A DNA stretch of 36,959 nt from Brachionus koreanus (taxonomy: Eukaryota > Rotifera > Eurotatoria > Ploima > Brachionidae). The stretch is from the NCBI GenBank assembly GCA_016987375.1, contig PJRA01000443.1:378999-415957 (forward strand), read 5' to 3'. Positions 1-10,100 of the stretch are shown here, piece after piece. The position numbers and the translations under genes were made by a program. The notes under the pieces were generated by a model. It was not told the DNA's origin and ran no database searches. It worked only from the letters and a program-made list of their open reading frames with translations. The first letter of the stretch is position 1. Each line of letters opens with the position of its first letter.

Positions 1-150
1 ACAGATTGGACAATGTCGGTAGAAACAAAAAAAACGAAAAGTCTACTATAGCGGGATTACGTTAGTTTTCCTGCTTTGTCAGTTTAGTTAAACTAAACTT
101 GACCGTAGAATATTAACTATTATTATTATTTGTCTCCAATCTTGTTCTTA
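1..150. repeat. Dispersed repeat, copy 1 (transposon end-like)
   Basis: About 130 bases are shared, in the same orientation, with 10515-10645. Common words include AAAAGTCT, CCTGCTTTGTCA, TTTAGTTAAACTAA and ACCGTAGAATAT, followed by a short ATT-rich run. The sequence contains the small palindrome TTTAGTTAAACTAAA. A fragment around 33247-33275 resembles its beginning. It abuts a decayed minus-strand coding relic at 150-460, so it could be the 3' tail or terminal region of a transposon. The family was not identified. Confidence 0.6.
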
Positions 151-460
151 TTGAAACAGGTTACTCTTCTTCAACATCAGACTCACTAGACTCGGGGCTT
201 TTTTGAACAGCGTTAAAAGTTTATGTTTCATTCAGTGTTTTCAGTTTGGTTGCTTCGCTAGCAGTCTTTAACGGTTTGCCTTTTTTACAGTTCGATTGAA
301 TTGGAACGTCCATTCCTAGTGTGTCGAAATTGCACATTTTTTGGTGTTGCTACTGCTATTTGATGATGACACTTGTGATTTTTTAGCCAGTACCATAAAC
401 TAAAACTGCTCAGTGTCTAAAATGCTGACTGAACTAGACATTTTGTTATATTTTCCATTG
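150..460 (-). pseudogene. Decayed coding relic, probably transposon-derived
   Basis: Read on the minus strand, this shows protein-like composition broken by stops and frame changes. A Ser/Asn/Lys-rich start (MVLAKKSQVSSSNS) is followed by a basic stretch (CKKGKPLKTASEATKL). After an in-frame stop there is an acidic C-terminus (SPESSESDVEEE) ending in a stop near 155. Its position next to a dispersed repeat suggests the end of a transposon protein. No conserved domain is recognisable, and it could also be a dead host gene. Confidence 0.4.
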
Positions 461-600
461 GTTTTTAAAAAAAGTTGCTTTTTTATATTTAAAAAATTAC
501 ATTAATTAAAGAAAATTCATTTAATGATATGTGTCTATGATAAAAAAATTGTTTTAAATTAGAATTCAATTCTAATCAAAGTTTTAATCAAATAAGTGTA

Positions 601-937
601 AAAAATGGGCAAATTGAAGTTTATGATCAAATTAAAATGATCATGCTCAAGATTTATCATTGAAAAAAAATTTTAAAATATTTTTGAGTAAAAATTTTAT
701 TGCAGAAGCATGTTTTCAAAATAAACATTCAATGCTTAACTTGATTTTTTATGTCTGCAAGTTTCTGCAAAAGATTTCTGAATGCAGAATTATGCACAAT
801 AGATGGATATGCTAAACATGAAAACATTTCTCTGCATTTAATTTTTCATTTTAAAAAACTTCTTAGAAATTTTTAAAAAAATTATATTTGATCATGATCA
901 TAAAATTTTAACATAAACTTCAATATGCCTAAAAAAT
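601..937. repeat. Foldback element (degenerate long inverted repeat)
   Basis: The left arm (about 601-737) and the right arm (about 803-937) are imperfect reverse complements. Shared words include TTGAAGTTTATG at the outer ends, ATGATCATG, and GCAGA..ATGTTTTCA toward the centre. It lies in the intergenic stretch 461-1413, which is otherwise plain AT-rich sequence with no gene visible. It looks like a non-autonomous MITE or foldback element. No clear target duplication was seen. Confidence 0.55.
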
Positions 938-959
938 GGCCCTTTTTTAACAATTTCAA

Positions 960-1110
960 ATTTATTTAAAAAATTGGTTTGATGAAACTTGGTACAAAAT
1001 AGAACAAAAATTAATGCTAAAAAAGCTTATAACTTTTTGTCAAAAGGCTTTAAGTTTTATCAGATTGTTGATTAAAGTGCAACTTTGAATGTTGCTTTTG
1101 ACTTTTAATA
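960..1110. repeat. Repeat related to 13280-13705
   Basis: This contains GGTACAAAATAG, ATTAATGCTAAAAA and GTGCAACTTTGAATGTTGC, also found (partly reverse-complemented) around 13400-13705. In this copy TACAAAATAGAACAAA runs straight into ATTAATGCTAAAAA. In the other copy a 152-bp LTR-like repeat separates the two blocks. This copy therefore behaves like an empty site. Confidence 0.45.
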
Positions 1111-1413
1111 AAAATTCATGAATTCTTATAAAACAAATTTTTTATGTAATTCTGATTAATATTTAAAAATGATCTTTATTTTAGAATAAAATTCTATCTA
1201 ATTTTGAATATTTATTTTTTATTTTTAATTGCGGATAGAAAAATTCTAAGCAATTTTTTTTTTGAAAAAAATTTTCCCTCTATTGCCATTTTAAGTGCAT
1301 AATTGTGTGCTATACTAAAATCTAACTTATTCATATCCATTCTATCATATTTTCCTTCTTTGAAATCAAATTTTGAAAATATCATGTCATCTAAAAAAAA
1401 AAGTTAAGAATGC

Positions 1414-2625
1414 TTAAATAAAAGAAAAATAATTACTATGGTAAGCATGAATATGTATAATCTTATTAATATCCCTTTTTTCATGTGCCGGATAATCCAG
1501 TAAATCTGACAATTGAATGTTCATTTGTTTTGTTTCAATTAAATGATTCATTGCCAAATTTTGTCCGTATAAAGATAGAACCCAATAATGCCAATGGGGC
1601 CAGAGTAAAATATTCAAATCACCATTACGCTCAGGAGGAGAAAATTCTTCATTTGCAAGATAAGCCATACTGAATAGAGATAAGTAAGCAACAAGTCTAG
1701 ATTGATCAGTTGTTGAAAACCATGTAGAGCCCAAATTTGCATGGTTGCCATACAAAAAGTTAATATGATATCCAGCTCTTTTTAGTCTGTTCATGTTGAA
1801 ATGAGCTGAATATGCTCCTTTACCAACATAAAAGTCGTTACAATGCTTTGGAGACCATTTTGCAAAAAGAGGTGTTAAAAAAACATCAATATCTGAGCGT
1901 ATTACAAAGTTATAGCCCGATTTTTTCAAATGATCATATCCATCTAGTGCAATTAGAACTGAGTCAGCATTTGGATAACTTTGAATAGTTTTGACCAAAA
2001 AATCACTTAAAATTCTCGTTGTTTTAATGCCGAATATATCTGAATCATAGAGTAACAAATTATATAAACGTTGATCGATTTTTAATTCAGGATCAATTAA
2101 ATTTCTGAATTTCAAAGGTGTAAATGAAACAAGAGTACACATTGGTTTATCAAACTTGGATTTTCTTAAATTTTTAAATGAACAATTTAGTTTCCTAAAT
2201 AGATCAATATTTTTTAATGTATCCGTATTCTCGTGTATAAATATAACTAAATCAGTTCTCCATTTAGATGGTTCAAGATAAATAATTTCAATCCAGCTTC
2301 TAAACAACCAAAGAAATTCATCAACATAAGAATCATATTGATCAATTGGAAAGTAGATAATAACAGCCTTTATTATTCGAATTTCGAAAGTTAAATCACT
2401 TGATGGTGACGAATAATCATTAGATAAATTTCTTGTTGAATCATAAGCAGGTATAAGCTTAGTTTCTAAGTTGCATTTGGGAATCCATGGATACGTCTCT
2501 ATATAACTGTAGTTTAATTTGTTAGTTTCAGGCTGGTTTGAGTTAGATTTTTCAATTACAAAATGAAGAAAAATATTTAATAAAATTATCGTTAATAAGA
2601 AAAATTTTAATTTCGATTTCTTCAT
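1414..2625 (-). CDS. Putative type II Golgi glycosyltransferase-like protein (DUF7164-like)
   Basis: This is an intact single-exon frame of 403 residues. A short basic N-terminus (MKKSKLK) and a hydrophobic stretch at residues 7-25 form a signal anchor, so a type II membrane topology with a lumenal catalytic part is expected. The lumenal region contains a DxD-like motif (RSDIDVFLTPLF, D245/D247), typical of metal- and sugar-nucleotide-binding glycosyltransferases. A conserved block follows (KWSPKHC..., then YGNHANLGSTWF and LLWPHWHYWVLSLYG). The composition and blocks remind me of the uncharacterised DUF7164 family of invertebrates and fungi. The glycosyltransferase role is inferred, and donor and acceptor cannot be told. 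The ATG at 2625 is the first in frame and immediately precedes the anchor. Both neighbours are long AT-rich spacers. Confidence 0.7.
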   Translation of the reverse strand: MKKSKLKFFLLTIILLNIFLHFVIEKSNSNQPETNKLNYSYIETYPWIPKCNLETKLIPAYDSTRNLSNDYSSPSSDLTFEIRIIKAVIIYFPIDQYDSYVDEFLWLFRSWIEIIYLEPSKWRTDLVIFIHENTDTLKNIDLFRKLNCSFKNLRKSKFDKPMCTLVSFTPLKFRNLIDPELKIDQRLYNLLLYDSDIFGIKTTRILSDFLVKTIQSYPNADSVLIALDGYDHLKKSGYNFVIRSDIDVFLTPLFAKWSPKHCNDFYVGKGAYSAHFNMNRLKRAGYHINFLYGNHANLGSTWFSTTDQSRLVAYLSLFSMAYLANEEFSPPERNGDLNILLWPHWHYWVLSLYGQNLAMNHLIETKQMNIQLSDLLDYPAHEKRDINKIIHIHAYHSNYFSFI

Positions 2626-4109
2626 TTTTTGGGTTTTTATTCATGATATTTTTCCTATTAACAAATTTAAATTAAACACAATATCTAATTATTACATTTG
2701 ATACAAACAACTACTATAAGAATGTGCACAAACAAATTATATTTAAATTAAATCCTTTTAAATTTTATGAAATATATTTTTTTTTAAAAGCCAAAAAAGT
2801 ATTCATATGTAAATTATTATTTTTTTTAAATTAGAATTTATTTAAATGTTAGCATATATAAAAATCTGCTTATGAAAAAAATGTAGGTAAAAAAAGAAAC
2901 TTTTCAATTTGCTGAAAAAATTCAAAATTTTTCTAATTTTTTAAGATATGTATATTTGTTTTAATTTGTTTATCTGTATCATGCTAGTGTTTCTTTAGTT
3001 AAAAAAAAAAAAGAAAAAAAGATTATAAAATAGTTGAACAGTTGAGTATCATTGAATAACTTAACACAAATGAAAAGATTTTTTTAATTTTTTTGCGATA
3101 TACCAAATTTATTTATTTATATCATTCAGTTTGATTACTGATTGATTTCTAACTTATTTGCTGGGTTTAAGTGTTTCTGAATTTTTGATTTTTCCAAAAG
3201 CACGATGTATTGTACATTCTTTATATACAAATAAATCGTGTTTCGCGAGAAGCAATCATCTCTTGTTAACTCGCTCTTGTCAAATTTAAATCAGCAGTAT
3301 GCTGCAAAATTAAAAAATTTTTTTTTTTCATTTTTTTTAATAACCATTATGAGTATGGGTCTACATGACCAACATACTTTCAAATCTTTTTAATATCCTA
3401 ATTATTAAACTTTTCAGCATACCCAATTTTCAACCCAGCATACTTTACTTTTTAACATAGTTTTCTTCTGAAAAACATACGTCCCTTTTTAAGAAACCAA
3501 AAAATTATTTAACATACTCAATTTTAAATTAAAAAACACTCTTAGTTATAATTTCATTTTTTTATCAATGCACTTGCTGCTTTTATTTGACCACCAACAC
3601 ATTGGGTTTGTTCACGAATTCATTAGACTCTTTTAAGTATCTTAAAGATCACATATTTTAAATTTAAAAAAGTATTTACAATCGCAATAATGAGCTTTAA
3701 GATCAACTTTGATCTTGTCACTGCCTTTGAAAAGGAAGCAATACTCATTTACAAATATTACATTAATTCATATTTTAAGTGTTTTTTAGCGAATTGTCTG
3801 CATTTGCTTTATTTTAGCTGATTTATCTTTTAGGTTTTCATTCACATCGTTTAATCTTTTTTATATTTTTTTGCGTTTTTGATATGTTCGGTTTGTCTCA
3901 TAAACTATATCTTTTTTCAAAGTTTCATTTTTTGTTTTTTTTTATTCACCTTATTAATTATTCTTCAGTTTTGTTAAGTTTTGCTAAGATAAATGTATAA
4001 TAATTATTTTTTTTTGATAAGCACGTTTGTAGCTAAATGATAAAAAATGAAATTAAGAAAGCATTAAATTTAAAAAAATTAATTAAATCAATTAAAGTAA
4101 ATAGAAAAT
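2626..4109. other. Intergenic spacer, no gene seen
   Basis: This AT-rich spacer separates the 5' end of the glycosyltransferase-like gene from the 3' end of rhophilin. No conserved coding segment was found on either strand. A cluster of CATAC words (AACATAC/AGCATAC, several times with CCAATTTTCAA or CAATTTTAA) occurs at about 3380-3530 and may be a decayed minisatellite. The promoter of the minus-strand gene must lie near 2630-2800, but no clear core element stands out. Confidence 0.5.
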
Positions 4110-4119
4110 TTTATTTATT
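4110..4119 (-). promoter_or_regulatory. Polyadenylation signal of rhophilin
   Basis: The minus strand reads AATAAATAAA about 18-27 nt past the rhophilin stop codon at 4137. Two overlapping canonical hexamers make this the likely 3'-end signal. Confidence 0.6.
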
Positions 4120-4136
4120 AAAAAAATATTAAATTG

Positions 4137-7100
4137 CTAAATAGTTTTATAAAAAATATCGTTTTTTTTATTTATCAATAGATTTGAATTTCCATTTTCG
4201 TCTGTTTTATACACCTCTCTAGCTCTAATTTTATTTTTTAATTTTTTATATCTGCTAGTATTAATAGGTATAGGTGGCGTTTTGTAAATTTCGGAAATAT
4301 TTTCAGCTATTTTTTTATTATCATTTAAATGATTTCCGTTAGCTTCGCTAAAATTGTTGAACAAACTTAATTTAAGAACATTCTTTTTAAATTTTCTTCC
4401 TAGTGTTATTGTATTTGTTATCGGAGATTTCATTGACTTAAGATTTTCCCAAAATGCCATGTTTTCTTTTGCATCTTTATTATTCTGATCACAATTTTGC
4501 CTACTTAAGTTATTCGACGATCTAAATAAGTTATTTAGTTTTGAGCGCTTTTCACCCAAAACGCTTGAATTGTTCTCAACCATGTTTGAAATTTTAGTAG
4601 TAACAAAATTTTTCTCAAATAGATTGATAAATGGTGATTTAGATCTTGTTGAATGCATTCCATTTGGGAATTTAAAGATTCTATTTCTTAGCTTATCCGA
4701 TTTGCAAAATAATTTTCTATTTCTTTCGGGTTTGTTCCACCAAATATGGTTTTCAATTAAATCTGGTTCATCTGAAGTGAAATTATTTGCAAGAATTTTT
4801 TTGCAGCTAGTTGGACTTAAGACTGCATTTTCGGCTGTATCAAAGCAGTTTTTTATCTTATTATTTAGATTGTCTTCGCAAAATATGGGAACTTCTCGGG
4901 ATATTGCTTTACAACTAAGCAATGTAAGTTTAACGCTTGTTAGCTGGGATCGGATTTTGGTAACCACTTCGCTGTGCTTTGACCAGCGTACATCAATGTC
5001 TTGTATCGCAATTATATAATCACCTTGACGTATTCCGGCACACTAATTAAAGATTATTTTGGTAAATCAACAAAATTATTATTAAAATATTACATAGGCA
5101 TACGAATTAGGATCAACATTGTTGATCCTTACAGATGAATCACCCTTTACAGTTATTCCAAAAGTAGGATTGTTAGGTAATTTTCGCAATATGCAACTAT
5201 ATGGTATTGACAATTCATTTTCACTTGAGTATACTTTTATTGGTCCCAATAAGTTAAAAAAGTCTTTTGAATCATACTGATCGAAGTTAGGATCGATTGG
5301 TTTGAGAGTATTGTCTTCACTGATATTTGCTTATAATTTAAATTTATAATTTTTTTAATTTTAATGAATAAATGTTTCTTGGAAATAAAGAACAAAAGAT
5401 TTATATAAAAAAATTGGTACTTTAAAAAAAAATTTGAAGATTTTCCAATTTAAAAAATGAAGTTAATTAGAAATATGTGGCGAGTAAAACTTTGATTTTA
5501 TTACAAAGCATGTGAAAAAAAAAAAATTTAAAACTCGTAGACTGATCTTTTGTTCTAAATTCCAAAATATCAGAATTAATTAATTTAGGTTACAATTAAT
5601 TGGAAGAAGATCGATGAGTTCATCATCAAGTTGGTTTAGCGATATTTTCTCTAATTGTATAAATTTCTCCAGTGACCTTGAAAAATTAAATTTTGAGTTT
5701 TAAAGTTCACTAAAAAATATTGATTATTTTAATTTTAATCATTGTTATATTAAAATTTAAATTTTTTAAATTAAAATTCCAAATCTAATCTCAGCAATTT
5801 AACATTAAATTTTATGCAAAATGTGCTTACAGATCATGATAATGCTGCAACATACTATGCAAATAATCATCTTTAGAGAATTTTCTGCAGAATGAATGTT
5901 GTCGAATTCCTTCTTCTAGCAAAATTATACACTCTCTTAAGTGTGATTTGGCTAAAATAAAATAAAAATTATTTTGATGAAAAAATTCCTATTTCAAACA
6001 TTTACCTAGACAAATTCTATTTTTATTGCTAAGAATTTTGCTACTATAAAGTGATTGTTGCTCGTAGATAAGTTTTTGAAAATAGCTTTTTGGAGAGGTG
6101 ATTGTTGTTTCTTCATTTAAATTAGTAATAGGTGCATTTATAGACTTAATCTTTGTTCTATCATGCAGCGAATCAAATTTTAATTTAACTTTATCTAGTT
6201 TACTAATATTTTCTAATCCGTTCAAAGACAAAGCAAGAGAAGCAAAATAATGAGACAGTCCACCACAAAAGAATGATTTTACTTTGATTAAATAATACCA
6301 AATTTCTGGTAGATAACTTTTAATAGGTTGATTATTTGACAATTTATTACTAATCTGTTCATAAATCTGTGCAACCTTTGAAAAGTTAATTTAATTTGTT
6401 TCAATTGATTTAAAGAAAATTAGCTGGCCAAACACTTCAGTTTCAACATTAAAACATACAATTTATTCTAAACATAATCTAAGTATTTTAATTCGTATAC
6501 AGTCGTTCCTACATAAAACGCGAAACATTTCATTATGAACATTTTACCTGGATCCGATTACAAGCAATACAAAAAGATATAAAAATGCTTTCAATAAAAC
6601 ATGTTTCTATAGAACAAACTCTTGATGAGAAAAAACTTTCACCCTTGTATATTTAGAAAAAAATTTAAAAAAATTGAAAATTTTTTTTTTTAATTTATTA
6701 TTTCTTAATCTTTGGTGCTGCAACAAAAACTTAATTCAAAAAAATCAATTTTTATTTTTTACTTTTAAATCGAGTCTTGATGACGCATTAAACTAAGGCT
6801 TTCAGTATTTGATGCGGACCTCGCTAAATGCTAAATCTCGCTTGAGACTAAAATAGAAATTATAAAAAAACATTGCGATCAAAAAATAACTAACAATACA
6901 ATTTCTAAAGAATAGGGCGTAAATACATCGACAATTTCGTATATCGAAAGAATTGTTACGGTATGAAAATAACCGTTTATATTATTTACAATTTTCTTAG
7001 ATTATATCTTTATGAGTCATAAATCATAAGTCATAAATCTTTATGACCGATTTAATTCACAATTTATTTTGATTTAACTTCTTTATTATTATTGACCTAA

Positions 7101-10100
7101 TTACTGTGTATAAATAAGCATTATGATTCTTATTAAAAGAAGAAGAAGAGACTTTGTATTTTCTCTTATTTTTACAACAATATTTTAAATAAACGTTTAT
7201 ATAAACAATCTCAATCTTTGTCTTCACTTATCTCCTCTGAAGTTACTCTAAGGAATCAGGCCAATTCCGTAGACTAACAGAATTAATGATTTAAAAGATT
7301 TTTTTCTAAATAAAGATTTTTCCAGCTTTGTTGACTTTTTGTTTAATATTGAAAATATTGTACTAAAAAAATGTAAAACCAAACAATCCAGTATTACAGA
7401 TTTTGTAAAAAAAAAACTAAATTTTTAGTTTTAGTCTTTTTTTTTCAATAAAAATTTTAATAAAAAAAATGCCCATCCTTTTCAATGGGATTTCGGTATA
7501 ACGAGCGAAAAAATTTTCGCACAACTTGCTCGCTATACTGAGGTACGACTGTACAAGTAAAGCAATTTGACCACCTGCTAAGATTTAAAAATTACATGAG
7601 CATAGATTTTAGAACTGTTAATGAATGAAAAAAAACAATATTTAACATCATAAATATCAAGTTCATTACTGGTTACAAGAACTAGCTTAGCTTTTATTTC
7701 ATAAGCTTGAGATATGAAAATATCATAAAATATATAAAGCATGAATGGACTCATGTCTAGACTAGGTGAATTAGAAAAATTTGTATTCAAGTAGTTCACA
7801 CAACCAGCGGCCTGGAGCCAGTAATTCATTTGTTCTTGCAGTTTTTGATCCATTACATCAGAGCAAATTGCAGCTAGTTGTGAAAATAATGATGAACAAT
7901 TAAAGAGTATTGATGCTTTTTCGAATTGGATCGATTTTTGAGCCGATTCAATTCCATTTATCGAATCATACCATGTAAAATGAACTTGATTACATTGTGA
8001 ATTTTGAAAGAATCGTTTTTCTACAATATTCAATGATTTGTAATATTGAAATAGTCTGTTCAAACTTTCTTCAGTTGGCTCAGAACCAAATGAAATTGAA
8101 GACTAAAAAAAAATATTTATTTTTTGCTTAAACAATTTGGCAAATCATAACTAGTGATCATTCAAATTGATTCATTTAAATTTTTGAATTTTTATTCCCA
8201 GATTCCAGAACTCAGAGCCATTAAGTTAGTGTATTAAGAACAAATAACTACGATGGCTTGGGCATGTACTTAGAATGAAAGAAAAACAGATACCAACAAA
8301 AGTCAATAGTAAAATACTAAACTTGAAAATGACACAAAATTCTGATTTGCATTAAAAATTTAATATTTACTTGTCTGAAATTATTGAATTGCTTGATTTG
8401 CTCATTGAAAAAGTTGGGATCTTCACGATAATGACTTAGAATAAAATTTTTGAAGCCATCACCAAAGTCCATGTTATTTTTTGTTTCTTTCAAATTAAGA
8501 TAAATCATTATATCAGCAGTTTTTGTTAGAAATTCATCCAAACTGAATAAACAATAACTTTTGATGGTGGTTTGATTGCTGAGAATCGGTGTATTGAAGC
8601 CAGTTGAATGCAATGGAGTTGATTTACTTGAGGACGAAGATGGTGAGAAAGAAAACGAATTGTTTAAAGTCGTTGGAATAGATATGGGTATTAGCTCATT
8701 AAAATATAGTTCACTTTGACTCGATTCGTTTTCATTATGTGATTGAATTAAATTTTTAATTGTTCCTGATACAGGGGGAGCAATATTACACAAAGATGTC
8801 GAAGAAAAAGAACTGTACGAAGCATTGGATAATTCATTTTGATTACCAAAGCGATTGTAGACGAATTTCTGCTTGTTAAATCTGTACACACACGTATTTT
8901 TCATTTTTGATAAGGTTAAATCACAGTTTATTTCAGCTAATTGGTCTTTAAGATACTTTATGTTCGATTCGGAAAAAGCTATTTCTAATTTTAGATTTCG
9001 TTCTATTTGCTCATTGCGGCAGACCCTTTGAGTAAATTAAACATTAAATCTGAGAAAACCGTATAAAATTAGGGCAACCTTTAGAAAAATGAATGATATT
9101 AAGTTCATAGTCGTTTTTATTAATTTTAATAACACAAGTTAGTTTTAGTCTATAAGAAAAGAACCCCTTTTAATGATTTATTCGTAAAGTTTTTTTTTTC
9201 GCCTGAAAAAAAATTAACTCAATAGGAAGCTAGATCGCCTATGGTTTTTTCAATTTATAAAATCTAATAAATAAATCATCATATGAGTATAAATAACTTG
9301 CTAAAAAAACAAACAAATTATATGTAATCTTGTCAATACATTTCTTAAAATAAACTTTAGAATTTAACAACAAAATTGAAATTTTTCTTACCAAAATATT
9401 AAAAGGATAAATTTTAAAATTTTTTATTGTAAATAGTTTGTTTTTTTTTTAATAAAAAAAATATGCTCTATGGAAATGTTATGCTGAAACTACCACTGAG
9501 CGCGATCTTGGTGTAATGGTGAACAACAAACTCAAATGAAAAGATCAAGCAAGTCAACAACATAGTTGGTATGCTCAAGAAAACATTTGTGCATTGGGAT
9601 GCCCAATCATTTTTGCAACTTTACAAAACATATGTAGGCTGCATCTAGAATAACGCCTGCCTGTAATCCTTATTTAAAAAAGGATATATTTAGACTAGAA
9701 CAAGTACAAAGACGAACAACGAAACTTGTTGCACAAATAAGAAGCTTGAATTGTGAGTCAAGACTAGCTAATTTAGGATCTGATTCTTTTTTATAAAATT
9801 CATAGCAGATAGAATCGGTTTATATTTTACTCAGTCCCTAAAATATTCTTTTCAGGACCTAATTAGGTACAACTATTTTAATTAGTACCAGATATTTATT
9901 TTAATGAAACCAAATATTAATTAGAATTTATTATCACATTATTTTGCATCTCTTGATAAAATAAATGAACAGAAAATAGTATAAATATATTATGAAATTT
10001 TGAAATAATTCAAATACATCATCAGAACAACTATCAGACTCATTAGAACAACCATCACAAGAAGGATCACAAGCAAAAACAAAGGGCAAAAAAGGTAAAA

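Noticed and set aside
3190..3300. Possible small RNA gene in the GC-richer patch with CACGAT/ATCGTG pairing
   Set aside because: Only a six-base stem, with no promoter boxes or recognisable RNA family features.
4570..5019. A 149-codon plus-strand open frame
   Set aside because: Lies opposite the last rhophilin exon, where the PDZ domain is recognised; no similarity or initiation context of its own.
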